In this document: one piece after another, positions 17,371 to 26,600 of the stretch
How the letters are laid out: each line of letters starts with the position of its first letter
Position numbering within the stretch: position 1 is the first letter of the stretch
Source of the DNA: a virus
Virus record (IMG/VR): IMGVR_UViG_3300010158_000104
Span: 1 to 48,170 of that record
Strand: one strand, 5' to 3'
Length of the DNA: 48,170 nt
Translations under genes and position numbers: made by a program
Notes under the pieces: generated by a model
Database searches by the model: none
What the model saw: only the letters and a program-made list of their open reading frames with translations
What the model was told of the DNA's origin: nothing

Positions 17371-17405
17371 GGTAATTTCTTTGTAATATTAAGCATGAAT
17401 GAGTT

Positions 17406-19166
17406 TTAAAAGAACATCATAAAGATGTTATTGGAAGCAGCGGCACCATCAGATGACACAGTGTATGTAAGTACAACCAAGCCTTGTCCGCCGCTGGCGC
17501 CGGGAGTAGTGTTATACGTAGATCCGCTACCTGTTGCGCCGCCACCGCCGCCGCCTCCGCCGTATGTTCCGCCTGCTCCTGGAATTGTTCGAGTAGTTGA
17601 ATAGGTCCTGCCAGAGCCGCCACCGCCGCCGCTTGGGCCAAAGATTTCGCCTATCGGATTAGTCCAATACGGATATACACTACCCGAAGCTCCGGTTGTA
17701 TAATTTGAGCCTCCTCCTCCGCCGCCGCCTCCAGCACTACCAGGTGCGGCTGGTGAAGTTAGGGTTCCTCCGGCGGCTGCTGTTCCAGCCGCCGATCCTT
17801 TACCTCCTGCGCCACCGGTAGCAGCAGTGCTGCCAAAGCCAAAGCCGGATGCAGAAGCTCCGTCAGTGTTACCAGCTGCTCCACCCGCGCCGCCACCACC
17901 TCCACCGCCTGAAAAATCGCCGTATGAGCCAAAGTCGTTACCGCCTCGGCCGCCTGCACCGCCGGGTCCACCACTGCCGCCGCCCCCTGCCGAACTAGGG
18001 TATACATCTGGCCTAACGTTAACGCCGCCGCTGCCGCCGCTAAATTTTGTATCACCGATGCTGTTAGCAGCAGTCCCCTGATTGGTAGCGGCATTGCTAG
18101 CGCCACTTCTTGCGCCACTGGCGAGGACGCCTGTTGTTGATGTAGTTGGTGGGCTGTTTGAGAGATTAAACCAAGAATCTCCACCGCCGCCGACCCCCGG
18201 TACCATACTAGAAGCAACTGTAATATACGCAATAGTTCCAGTTGACACTGTTATTGCGGTGGTGGCCGCATACGCGCCACCACCACCACCACCTGCGCCG
18301 CTGGGGCCGCCGCCATAACCGCCACCGCCAATGCCACTGCCGCCACCACCAATTGCTTCAGCTTTTATAGATATCACACCCGCCGGAGTGCGCCAAGGTG
18401 CCGTTCCGGGATTAACAAATACCTCTGTATATGTACCTGGAATTTGCGTGGGAGTGTAGGTAATAATAATGAGTCCATTATTAGGCGTAGGATTGTAGCC
18501 GCCGCCGCCAGAGGCAGTACCAAAACCCTGAAGAGCATAATAGTTGCCGGATTTGCTGGTTACGTAGTTGCCGCCATTGGCGCCGCTGGCTGGTCCATAT
18601 CCATTACCTGCAAAATCTGTATATATGACTTCTTTTTTACCCAACGGGGAACTAACAGTACCGCCATTATAGCCAACAGCATGACCGTTGCTACTGCCGC
18701 CGTCTCCGGGTGTCCCCAATGACGGTGAAGCTACACCATTGCCGCCAGGGCCACTTGGCCCGGCAGCGCCTCCACAACCTTGCCCAGAGCTAGAGGCGGG
18801 CGAGTTGTTCCCGAAGTCTGGGGTCGGACCGTTGCCGCCACTAAATGTTACACCTAAGATATTTGGTATGCAGGCACTTGCTAGGCCACCGGCACCAGTG
18901 CTAGTAGATGCGCCAGCAGCTTTGGCACCAAGCAAGGCATTTGTGGGCACAGCATTTGTGGTATTTATCCAGGTATTTTCTAAAAAATTAACATAGAATT
19001 TTTTGCCCGGACCTGCACCAAGTGTATTTTTAGTATAGGCTCCGCCGCCGCGACCCCCGGGGCCAATGAGTTCCACCGTAATACTGCCGTTGCAATCCAC
19101 AGGAGCATACCAGATACCAGTGTTACCAATAGTGGCAGCGGTTAAGGCTATTACAACAGTTGCCAT
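17406..19166 (-). CDS. Glycine-rich adhesin-type protein
   Basis: A protein of about 586 aa from ATG 19166, 3 nt after the cupin stop, with AGGA upstream. Most of it is runs of Gly with Ala, Ser, Thr and Asn (GGGGSGGPGGAGGRGG and similar), arranged in several blocks separated by strand-like segments such as GTYTEVFVNPGTAPWRTPAG, GVISIKAEAIGGGGSGIGGG and LIIITYTPTQ. The architecture recalls phage adhesins in which glycine-rich motifs pack as polyglycine II helices, as in the gp38-type adhesins of some T4-like phages; similarity is of style only. Surface exposure at a fibre tip is inference. The gene lies between the cupin and S74 fibre genes. Confidence 0.7.
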   Translation of the reverse strand: MATVVIALTAATIGNTGIWYAPVDCNGSITVELIGPGGRGGGAYTKNTLGAGPGKKFYVNFLENTWINTTNAVPTNALLGAKAAGASTSTGAGGLASACIPNILGVTFSGGNGPTPDFGNNSPASSSGQGCGGAAGPSGPGGNGVASPSLGTPGDGGSSNGHAVGYNGGTVSSPLGKKEVIYTDFAGNGYGPASGANGGNYVTSKSGNYYALQGFGTASGGGGYNPTPNNGLIIITYTPTQIPGTYTEVFVNPGTAPWRTPAGVISIKAEAIGGGGSGIGGGGYGGGPSGAGGGGGGAYAATTAITVSTGTIAYITVASSMVPGVGGGGDSWFNLSNSPPTTSTTGVLASGARSGASNAATNQGTAANSIGDTKFSGGSGGVNVRPDVYPSSAGGGGSGGPGGAGGRGGNDFGSYGDFSGGGGGGGAGGAAGNTDGASASGFGFGSTAATGGAGGKGSAAGTAAAGGTLTSPAAPGSAGGGGGGGGSNYTTGASGSVYPYWTNPIGEIFGPSGGGGGSGRTYSTTRTIPGAGGTYGGGGGGGGATGSGSTYNTTPGASGGQGLVVLTYTVSSDGAAASNNIFMMFF

Positions 19167-19169
19167 CAA

Positions 19170-19547
19170 TTAATCCTGTATTGTAGAATTTAAAAGCAGT
19201 TGATCACTATCATTCAAAATATTTATAGGGTGCTCGATGCCAGCCGGTATTTGATTGTGTGCAAAAATATCTTCTTGGCGTTCACCGCGAATTGGATGAA
19301 TACAGTAGGCCACTGTGCCAGGCTCTAAAGCAGTAATTTCGTGAAGTTTATCTTTTGAAATAAAAATAATATGTGGTGCTTTAAAAACTGTATCAACACC
19401 CTCCACGGTTACACGCACACTGCCATATGCCACTAGGGTGGGATGATCAAATTTGTGCGAGTGACCCTGCATGGTATCACCTGTATCTTCAAAATGCATT
19501 TGTTTGACCCATAAATTACTTACTAATATAATATCTTCGTTTAGCAT
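19170..19547 (-). CDS. Small cupin-fold metal-binding protein
   Basis: A protein of about 125 aa from ATG 19547. A GTG at 19562 is in frame, but GGGAAAA precedes the ATG. Cupin motif 1 is visible as MQGHSHKFDHPTLVAYGSVR with candidate metal ligands His in GHSH and DH, and motif 2 around KDKLHEITALEPGTVAYCIH. A single beta-barrel of this size usually binds a metal. The gene overlaps the end of the 2OG-Fe(II) oxygenase gene by 32 nt, so the two are made together, and the glycine-rich protein follows at once. A role in fibre modification or as a structural add-on is inference. Confidence 0.72.
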   Translation of the reverse strand: MLNEDIILVSNLWVKQMHFEDTGDTMQGHSHKFDHPTLVAYGSVRVTVEGVDTVFKAPHIIFISKDKLHEITALEPGTVAYCIHPIRGERQEDIFAHNQIPAGIEHPINILNDSDQLLLNSTIQD

Positions 19548-20328
19548 TATTTTCCCAATCACTTTCGTTTATTTGAAACCCAAACATCCACAATGTACGT
19601 GGGCGACTACCACTAACCATACTAACTTTATGCAGATGTTTACTTGCCAAATAACAATGTAAATCTCCACATTGTACATCATAAAATTTGTCGGCTACTG
19701 TTAATTCTGCACCCGATTCGGCAGCTTGTGATATAATATTACAACGAAGTAATTCTAAGTCACCTTCTTTACCATCTACATGCTGATATACATCACCGCC
19801 CGGTAGTGTACTACTGACTACAATTCCTTCTCTACCGCCTCCATTCGTGCTGATAGGTAAATCAAATATATTTAATGCGGCACGAATTTGATCACGGATG
19901 GTATAGGCTAAGTCTGGATACTTATCAAATCTATGCCCATACATTCTAGTAGTTAATCTAGATTGATAAACAACTTGATTGTTTGTGATACCAAAATCAA
20001 GCCATTTTAAATCAACAGCTTTTTTAGTCCATCGATTTAATATATCACATTCGTCTGGTGTAATAAAATTAGGTATAATGGTTACCTTATCACGCATATT
20101 AGACCATGTGTTTGCTATAAAGGTTAGTGGTTCAGCATCCATACTTGTTGCACCCCAAGCAGATGGTGGTCTAGGAGCATTTGTGTCTGGTGAGATATAT
20201 ATATCACCGGGTGCATACTTTATATCGCTGCTATGTTCAAACCAAAAATCACTGCTAGTATCACTTGTATAAGGTTCTAGTGCCGTGGTATTTATCATGC
20301 CATTTATTACTCTTGAATATACAATCAT
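19516..20328 (-). CDS. 2OG-Fe(II) oxygenase, prolyl 4-hydroxylase-like
   Basis: A protein of 270 aa. The C-terminal half has the double-stranded beta-helix signature: GGDVYQHVDGKEGDLELLRC gives the H-x-D iron ligands (residues about 184-186), KHLHKVSMVSGSRPRTLWMF gives the distal His and the Arg that binds 2-oxoglutarate. The N-terminal half contains VTIIPNFITPDECDILNRWT, the usual start of this fold. The family hydroxylates protein side chains such as proline, or other substrates. Its ATG directly follows the TAA of the 1272-aa fibre gene. Position in the fibre operon suggests a virion or host-surface substrate; this is inference. Confidence 0.82.
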   Translation of the reverse strand: MIVYSRVINGMINTTALEPYTSDTSSDFWFEHSSDIKYAPGDIYISPDTNAPRPPSAWGATSMDAEPLTFIANTWSNMRDKVTIIPNFITPDECDILNRWTKKAVDLKWLDFGITNNQVVYQSRLTTRMYGHRFDKYPDLAYTIRDQIRAALNIFDLPISTNGGGREGIVVSSTLPGGDVYQHVDGKEGDLELLRCNIISQAAESGAELTVADKFYDVQCGDLHCYLASKHLHKVSMVSGSRPRTLWMFGFQINESDWENNAKRRYYISK

Positions 20329-23300
20329 TTAAACTTCCTGACCAACTGCAACGACATCCCAGCGGCTGCTAGAAGCATTGTATACACATCCAACGTAAAC
20401 AAGTTTTGAAGCAACAGTGTTAGTAGGTAGCGTCACTCCAATTATTCTAAAAGAGTTTGTAGTACCTGTTGTCCATGTTAATGTTTGTGATGTTCCGTTG
20501 TCTAATACTCTTATCATTAATTTTTGACCGTCGTTGGGGTTAGTAGTAGATGTGGTACTAAAAGTAGTAGCAGTCGATAATGATGTGATATTATATTGGT
20601 CTGTAATATTTACATTGATGACAGCAGCAGCAATACTAGAAGTGGTATACACAAAAGGTACATATTGGCTAATTCTAACAGTCCCCGATACAGTTGGTCC
20701 AGACATATCTAACCAATAAGTGCTAGTTCCGTCACTTGTAAATCGATAAACATCATCGGTTGATGTATTATACCAAATGTCTCCCACTACGGGCGCTGGA
20801 CTGGTTGGTGCTGTAGGGCTAGATGTACTTCTAATGCCGCCGCCAATAACCGTACCGCCCACATTTAAATTACCGCCAATGCCAACACCTCCTGTTACTA
20901 CTAACGCACCAGTCGTAGTTGAAGTTGAACTTGCAGTATTTGTAATGCTAATTGCATTAGTGGTTGTAGAACCTCTACCAGTAACTGACTGTAATGTACC
21001 AGTATTCCAAATTGTAACAGCACCAGTACTTGTATTAACCGCAGTATCAGTACCAGCAGTTATTGTTGTTTGACTAGCGTACTGATTTATTGTAGCAGTT
21101 GTTATTATTAGTGAGCCATTAATATACGACGATGTTCCTACATACAATGCGCCGCCAATGCCAACACCTCCTGTTACTACTAACGCACCTGTACTAGTTG
21201 ACGTACTTGTAACAATACTGGCCAACGTTAGTGTATTATTGTATGTAGGAGCATTTGTTCCATTGCTGACTAGTACATTGCCAGCAGTACCTGGTCCGTA
21301 GAAACTTGTTACACCCGGTGCTGTTTGATAAGGAACTTGTCCGGCAGTACCACCAGTTAAATTGGTAGCAGTGGTAATATTACCTGCTATAGTTGCATAC
21401 AATGTTCCGCCAACATATAAATTGCCGCCAATACCAACACCGCCATAAACTTGTAGTGCGCCGGTAGCAGTCGAAGTAGCACTGGTCGAATTTGTAATAC
21501 TGATTGCATTAGACGAAGAAGAACCTCTACTTGTTATTGTTTGTAATGTGCTCGTATTCCAAACAGTTACAGTTCCTGTACTCGAGCTTACTGATGTATC
21601 AGTGCCAGCCGTTAATGTTTGAACACCTAAGTTGGTCAACGTCACACTTCCAGTACTTGAGCTAACAGATAGGTATGTAGTACCAGTTAAGTTCGTTACA
21701 CCTAAGTTGGTCAACGTCACACTTCCAGTACTTGAGCTAACAGATAGGTATGTAGTACCAGTTAAGTTCGTTACACCTAAGTTGGTCACTGTAAAGACTG
21801 CGGTTACCCCAGTTGAAGAATTAGTTACACTGATATAAGTAGAACCGTAACCAGTTACAGATGTTAATACTCTGTTACCGGAATCATATAAAGATCCTGC
21901 ATACAATGCTCCGCCGACGCCTGCACCCCCTGTTACAGTGAACGCACCAGTGGTTGTCGATGTTGAACTAGTAGTATTCGTAATACTGATTGCTTTATTA
22001 GTTGTTGCACCACGAGCAGTCACACTCTGTAATGTGCCAGTATTCCAAATTGTTACCGCACCTGTTGAGCTACTAATTGCAGTATCAGTGCCCGCAATAA
22101 TACTACTAACACCGGCTGTTACATAGCTATTGACATTACTGGTAGTAAGTACTAGGCTTCCGCCACTGTACATATTTGTAGCATTGATTGTTCCGCCAAC
22201 ACCTACACCTCCTGCTACAATTAATGCGCCTGTTGTTGTACTATTAGATACCGTGGTGTTTGTTAATATTATTCCACCAGTTTTAAATATACCATAATTA
22301 CCGGCTGAAAATACAGTGCTTGTTCCGGTGCTTTCCACGCCAGTTGAAAACCATTCTAAATATTTTGAATTGTTAGATAAAATTAGTGCAGCATTTTGGT
22401 CGCCGTTGTTATAGTAATGGATTTTAAAACCAATATCCGTGCCGTCGTCAACTAACCATGTACTAGATGATATCCCCGGACTATGTAGTTCAATAATGTT
22501 ATCAGTGTAAACAGTGTTGGTGCTGTATACATAGGTAGTAGCACCACTAAATGTAACATTATTTTGAAATATCGCTGGTCCTGTAACCAATAATGATTTT
22601 GCAATGCCGACTCCGCCTGCAACATATAAAGCATTAGATATAAGGGTAGACGTATTTGATGCTGTACTTGATATAGTAATTGTGCCACCAACATTGATAT
22701 TGCCGCTAATGCCGGCTCCACCTTTTAATATAAAAGCACCAGTTCCAGTAGAAGTTGATGTAGTATTAGGTGCGTTAATGGTTGCAACAATAGACTGTGA
22801 ACCTATACCGCCTGCAAAAAATCGAACAACACTGCCTGTAGAACTTGCACCAATAACTAAATTGCCTTGTCCTGGATTAGTTGTATTTCCCTGCACATAT
22901 AAATATCCATCATTGGGGCCAACTGCTGTTCCAATACTGCCATCTTGTGAGCCGTCCCATGTACCACTGGCAATAGCCATGTCAATAAAATTAGCAAAGT
23001 TTTCGCCATCTGCACTAGTCAGTACCCAATCAGTGCTGGCCTTAGGGCTGTTGTTGATATTTTGAAAATTACTCTGTGCATAGTCAGCAATATTAGCAGT
23101 TAGTTGTAATACTGTGCTTGGTAGTACTGTAAAACCCACAGGAATACCTGCATACAATGCACCAAATCCGTTAGTATCACCAAAAAATTGCGCACTGGTG
23201 CCGTACACCTGTGTGATAGTAGCAGTAACACCTGCAATACTTCCGCCAACTGTTAAGTCTTTGGTAATCCATGCGCCGCCGTTTACATATAATGCATTAT

Positions 23301-24147
23301 TAGTATTGGTTAATGTGCTAGAGGCAGTGTTTGTAATACTAATTAATCTATCTGTAGTATTGCCTCTACTAGTTATAGTTTGTAAAGTACTGGTATTCCA
23401 AATAGTAATTGCACCGGTACTGGTATTGATTGCAGTATCTGTCCCAGCAGTAATCGATGTTACACCAAATTGTGACAATGTGGCAGTGGTAATAATTTGT
23501 GCATCGGCTACATAACTAGTTAACCCGGCCCATAATGCTCCGCCAATTCCTGCACCACCAGTAATTTGTAAAGCGCCAGTATTAGTTGACGTAGAACTTG
23601 TAGTGTTTAATATTGATATTGCAACAGTTGTGGATGAGCCTTGTAATGTAACTGCTTGTAGCGTGCTGGCAATAATGTTTGCAGTAGTTAATACTTGATA
23701 TCCGTTTACAAATGCTTGGCCGCCTACCCACAAATCTTTTTGTATCCCAACTCCGCCTGTTACCTGTAATGCACCAGTAGTAGAAGACGTTGAATTTGTA
23801 CCATTGGCTATTGTTGCATTATTAAGTTGACTTAATCCGCCTACTGCCAGCCTAGTGACAACATCTAATTGTGTAGCTGTAACAACACCTGCACTTACAA
23901 CGGTTAAATTAGAAGTACCAGTAATATTTAAGTAAGGTATTGTGCCTTTAACTTCTAAATTACTAAATGCTGTAACATCTCCGTATAGTTGAGATGTAGT
24001 ACCTACTATAAGATTTTTTGCAACAGCCGCTCCGCCTGCTACCTGTAGAGTAGATGTATTACCGGTTGAGCTTGTTACTGTAGAGGTGCCTTGGACATTT
24101 AAACCAGATGTTACAACAAAGTCTTGTGTCGGAGATGAAAATGCCAT
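20329..24147 (-). CDS. Long modular tail fibre protein
   Basis: A protein of 1272 aa. It is composed of repeated modules: GALxVxGGxGIGGxLxVGG (about eight times), each followed by blocks of the type ITAGTDTAxxxSTGAVTIWN and RGxTTNAISITNTxSSTST. Two exact 25-residue tandem repeats lie at nucleotides 21631-21780. Near the C-terminus SPAPVVGDIWYNTSTDDVYR is a strand-rich cap found in several window proteins. No enzymatic motif is present. It is probably a long beta-structured trimeric fibre. AAGGAAG precedes the ATG. Its order in the minus-strand fibre operon is after the 293-aa fibre protein. Confidence 0.8.
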   Translation of the reverse strand: MAFSSPTQDFVVTSGLNVQGTSTVTSSTGNTSTLQVAGGAAVAKNLIVGTTSQLYGDVTAFSNLEVKGTIPYLNITGTSNLTVVSAGVVTATQLDVVTRLAVGGLSQLNNATIANGTNSTSSTTGALQVTGGVGIQKDLWVGGQAFVNGYQVLTTANIIASTLQAVTLQGSSTTVAISILNTTSSTSTNTGALQITGGAGIGGALWAGLTSYVADAQIITTATLSQFGVTSITAGTDTAINTSTGAITIWNTSTLQTITSRGNTTDRLISITNTASSTLTNTNNALYVNGGAWITKDLTVGGSIAGVTATITQVYGTSAQFFGDTNGFGALYAGIPVGFTVLPSTVLQLTANIADYAQSNFQNINNSPKASTDWVLTSADGENFANFIDMAIASGTWDGSQDGSIGTAVGPNDGYLYVQGNTTNPGQGNLVIGASSTGSVVRFFAGGIGSQSIVATINAPNTTSTSTGTGAFILKGGAGISGNINVGGTITISSTASNTSTLISNALYVAGGVGIAKSLLVTGPAIFQNNVTFSGATTYVYSTNTVYTDNIIELHSPGISSSTWLVDDGTDIGFKIHYYNNGDQNAALILSNNSKYLEWFSTGVESTGTSTVFSAGNYGIFKTGGIILTNTTVSNSTTTGALIVAGGVGVGGTINATNMYSGGSLVLTTSNVNSYVTAGVSSIIAGTDTAISSSTGAVTIWNTGTLQSVTARGATTNKAISITNTTSSTSTTTGAFTVTGGAGVGGALYAGSLYDSGNRVLTSVTGYGSTYISVTNSSTGVTAVFTVTNLGVTNLTGTTYLSVSSSTGSVTLTNLGVTNLTGTTYLSVSSSTGSVTLTNLGVQTLTAGTDTSVSSSTGTVTVWNTSTLQTITSRGSSSSNAISITNSTSATSTATGALQVYGGVGIGGNLYVGGTLYATIAGNITTATNLTGGTAGQVPYQTAPGVTSFYGPGTAGNVLVSNGTNAPTYNNTLTLASIVTSTSTSTGALVVTGGVGIGGALYVGTSSYINGSLIITTATINQYASQTTITAGTDTAVNTSTGAVTIWNTGTLQSVTGRGSTTTNAISITNTASSTSTTTGALVVTGGVGIGGNLNVGGTVIGGGIRSTSSPTAPTSPAPVVGDIWYNTSTDDVYRFTSDGTSTYWLDMSGPTVSGTVRISQYVPFVYTTSSIAAAVINVNITDQYNITSLSTATTFSTTSTTNPNDGQKLMIRVLDNGTSQTLTWTTGTTNSFRIIGVTLPTNTVASKLVYVGCVYNASSSRWDVVAVGQEV
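21631..21780. repeat. Exact 75-bp tandem duplication in the 1272-aa fibre gene
   Basis: Two identical 75-bp units (21631-21705, 21706-21780) follow each other, and a third begins at 21781 before diverging. Each encodes 25 residues, so the frame is kept. The identity at DNA level points to a recent duplication. Confidence 0.9.
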
Positions 24148-24162
24148 AGTAGTGATCTTCCT

Positions 24163-25044
24163 TTACGATGCCATACCGGTTCTAAGAACTTTAATTGTTT
24201 TATTTGTTGCCAATGTAGGATTAAAATATAATCTAACTGTGCTATCTATTAAACTCAAATCTGCCTGGAAGGTTCCTAAACTAGCTCCTCCGCTTATACC
24301 GCCAGTAACTACTAAACCATATTCAGTTGCGTATACCGCACCAGTGTTATCTGCTACTAATATCAATTCAACCGATTGAAACGTAGCTGTATTTAATGTA
24401 TGGTCTCCTCCACCGCCTGATGCAATTTGAACAAAATATTTTGCCGATCTAAAATCTGCCAACAAATAACTGTCTATAACTGTACTAGCAGTTGTATTTA
24501 CCCGTACTAAACTAGAATCAAATACCGAGTCTTGTATTCTTAGGCTTTCACAATTTATTCGTTTACCTACACCAATGCCGCCTGCTACTACCAATGCGCC
24601 TGTATTGGTTGATACTGATTCAGTGGCATTAGAAAATACCATTAAGTTAGTAGTAGTGTGTCCCCTACCTGTGACTGTTTGTAATGTGCTAGTGTTATCA
24701 AATCTTAGATATGATGTAGAACTAGTACCCGTGCTTGTAACAGTAATATCAGTACCGCCAAATACTTGTCCGCCGAGGCTAGATGTAGTAAGGACTGGAA
24801 TACTATTTGAATAGATAGTTCCACCAATCCATAGATCTCCGCCCATTCCTATACCGCCCGCCACTACTAATGCTCCTGTAGTGGTGCTAGTTGCATTTGT
24901 TGTACTGGTAATAACAACCATGCCTGATGCAAGATTATTTTGACTCTGGACTAGCCAAGCTGATCCGTTCCATTGATATGTTTTTGACCCTAGAGTCCAT
25001 GTATCGCCGGAGTTAGGATTTGCTGGAAAATTTAATGATGCCAT
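24163..25044 (-). CDS. Modular tail fibre protein, short
   Basis: A protein of 293 aa. It begins MASLNFPANPNSGDTWTLGS and continues with KTYQWNGSAWLVQSQNNLAS, a common N-terminal cap of marine phage fibre proteins. Two GALVVAGGIGMGG-type modules follow, at residues about 55 and 140. The C-terminal 140 residues (VFDSSLVRVNTTASTVIDSY ... KYFVQIASGGGGDHTLNTAT) form a beta-rich domain unlike the repeats. It lies in the middle of the fibre operon and ends 15 nt before the 1272-aa fibre gene. No promoter motif stands before it. Confidence 0.75.
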   Translation of the reverse strand: MASLNFPANPNSGDTWTLGSKTYQWNGSAWLVQSQNNLASGMVVITSTTNATSTTTGALVVAGGIGMGGDLWIGGTIYSNSIPVLTTSSLGGQVFGGTDITVTSTGTSSTSYLRFDNTSTLQTVTGRGHTTTNLMVFSNATESVSTNTGALVVAGGIGVGKRINCESLRIQDSVFDSSLVRVNTTASTVIDSYLLADFRSAKYFVQIASGGGGDHTLNTATFQSVELILVADNTGAVYATEYGLVVTGGISGGASLGTFQADLSLIDSTVRLYFNPTLATNKTIKVLRTGMAS

Positions 25045-25063
25045 GTTTTTTTACTCTTTATAA

Positions 25064-26200
25064 TTATACCGCACCTACCTGAATCCAGAAAGTGCTAGTA
25101 CCATCTTTTATATACTGTAGGTACGCTGGAATAGTAGGATCAATCCATATGTCTCCAATCCTCGATACCGGGGGTTTAGTCGACGTAGTGAAAACTTGTG
25201 GGGTGTACAACAGATAATCTTCTTGTGGGTTGCCAGTCTCACCACTATATACTTTTCCTGCAATACCAACTCCGCCAGAGACAATCAATGCACCTGAATT
25301 AGTGCTCGTTGAGTCAGTTCCTAATCCTACTGAAGTATCAGCAGCAATATAGGCATACCCTCTACCGTCGTAGTAGAATACTGATCCAATATTAACCTGA
25401 TTGTCTAATCCATCAACAATATTGTCTCCGCCGATGCTAATAATACCAGATCCGCTATTGATAGATGTTAATGAGAGCTGACCTAAAATAATGTTGTACG
25501 ATCCAGTATTCCATGTATTTGCTGTTTCATGGCCCATAAAAATATTGTATTGGCCTGCTATTAAACTCTTTCCAGCTCCAACACCAATACCAATATTGCT
25601 GTCATTAATTGTAGAAGTTGTACCTACTAATCGTAATGCTCCGTCACCAATACCAATGTTGTTAGATATATTTGTGCCGCTTTGTAGTACAAACCGTCCA
25701 ATACCAATGTTTCTATAAGAACTAGAAATGCCTTCTAATGTGTTATAACCAATTGCAATAGTTTCTTGGCCGTTTTCAAAAGTGTCCACTTGAGGGGATG
25801 CAGTTCCCCTAATGATGATGTTATTAAGACCTTCAAACCCTTTACCAATGGTAATACCGTTGACTGTAATATCTTTCTGAATATTCATTGTGCCGCCGAC
25901 ACCAATATCTCCCTGAACTACCAATAAGCCGGTATTGGTTCCAGTAGATGTTATATTAGTACCGGTAGCAAGGATAATTATTGTGCCAGAAGTTGCTAAG
26001 TTACTCCACATAGCAGCATTGTTAAATTCAATATTACCTAAACTTGACCTATAACTAGTTCTTAATAAACTATCAGTAATTAGTGTGTAGCCTGTAGAAG
26101 TCGTAAGAGTAGGCGGTAGCTGAGGTTGCGCATTAGCTAATTTAATGAAGTCTCCACTTCCCCCACTACGTAGTAATGATCCGCTTAGTAGATTAAGCAT
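25064..26200 (-). CDS. Fibre/adhesin with YadA-head-like repeats
   Basis: A protein of 378 aa. Residues about 150-280 contain a run of xIAIGxxx/NIGIGxxAL units (TIAIGYNTLEGI, NIGIGRFVLQSG, NIGIGDGALRLV, NIGIGVGAGKSL, NIFMGHETANTW, NIILGQLSLTSI), which match the left-handed beta-roll head repeats of trimeric autotransporter adhesins. GALIVSGGVGIAGKVY follows and then KPPVSRIGDIWIDPTIPAYL as a C-terminal cap. It overlaps the preceding 131-aa gene by 8 nt and is probably translated by coupling. A trimeric adhesin role is family-style inference. Confidence 0.76.
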   Translation of the reverse strand: MLNLLSGSLLRSGGSGDFIKLANAQPQLPPTLTTSTGYTLITDSLLRTSYRSSLGNIEFNNAAMWSNLATSGTIIILATGTNITSTGTNTGLLVVQGDIGVGGTMNIQKDITVNGITIGKGFEGLNNIIIRGTASPQVDTFENGQETIAIGYNTLEGISSSYRNIGIGRFVLQSGTNISNNIGIGDGALRLVGTTSTINDSNIGIGVGAGKSLIAGQYNIFMGHETANTWNTGSYNIILGQLSLTSINSGSGIISIGGDNIVDGLDNQVNIGSVFYYDGRGYAYIAADTSVGLGTDSTSTNSGALIVSGGVGIAGKVYSGETGNPQEDYLLYTPQVFTTSTKPPVSRIGDIWIDPTIPAYLQYIKDGTSTFWIQVGAV

Positions 26201-26588
26201 TTGCAGTCTCTAAAATACTTAAAGTTAATTGACAAGTTCCAGTAGTCGAAGCATATGCTTGAACACTATCTAAACTTTCAACAATTAATTTTCCAGATAA
26301 TGCACTACCTGCATCCCCTGCGGGAATAGTAAAGTCTTTTACGAGATAGCTGGGTGTTTCTGCATCTTGAAATCCGTTGCCTTGAGCATCTCGTAGTACT
26401 GGACGTTTTCTATAATGAATAAAACTTACAGTTTGTGTTTGAGTACTTATGTTAGCAATCTGTGCCATAAGTACAATTGATGTTACCCCAATTGGTGCAA
26501 CATATGCGGTTACAGTTGCTGTAGTTAATGAATAACCTGGCAACAGTTTAGTCTTTGTTTTAAATGTGTTTAATGGAATTAACGCCAT
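26193..26588 (-). CDS. Small beta-rich virion-type protein
   Basis: A protein of 131 aa. It begins MALIPLNTFKTKTKLLPGYS and reads as alternating strands (TSIVLMAQIANISTQTQTVS, FIHYRKRPVL, LVKDFTIPAGDAGSALSGKL). There are no catalytic motifs. AGGAAA lies before the ATG. The gene stands between the 2208-aa fibre and the YadA-like protein, overlapping the latter by 8 nt. A connector or attachment protein for the fibre apparatus is plausible from its place. I cannot name the family. Confidence 0.7.
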   Translation of the reverse strand: MALIPLNTFKTKTKLLPGYSLTTATVTAYVAPIGVTSIVLMAQIANISTQTQTVSFIHYRKRPVLRDAQGNGFQDAETPSYLVKDFTIPAGDAGSALSGKLIVESLDSVQAYASTTGTCQLTLSILETANA

Positions 26589-26600
26589 AATATTTCCTTT

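Noticed and set aside
17827-18318. Long Pro-rich plus-strand ORFs opposite the glycine-rich gene
   Set aside because: They are the antisense of Gly codons (GGN read as CCN) in a GC-biased low-complexity gene.
21601-21800. CRISPR-like repeat array
   Set aside because: The repeats are 75-bp in-frame coding units with no spacers.
20534-24379. Many Val/Pro-rich plus-strand ORFs opposite the fibre genes
   Set aside because: They repeat with the fibre modules and come from the antisense of Thr/Gly/Ser-rich repeats; no starts with Shine-Dalgarno.
25045-25075. TATAAT-like sequence before the 293-aa fibre gene as a sigma70 promoter
   Set aside because: No matching -35 at the right distance; it is within AT-rich coding sequence of the preceding gene.
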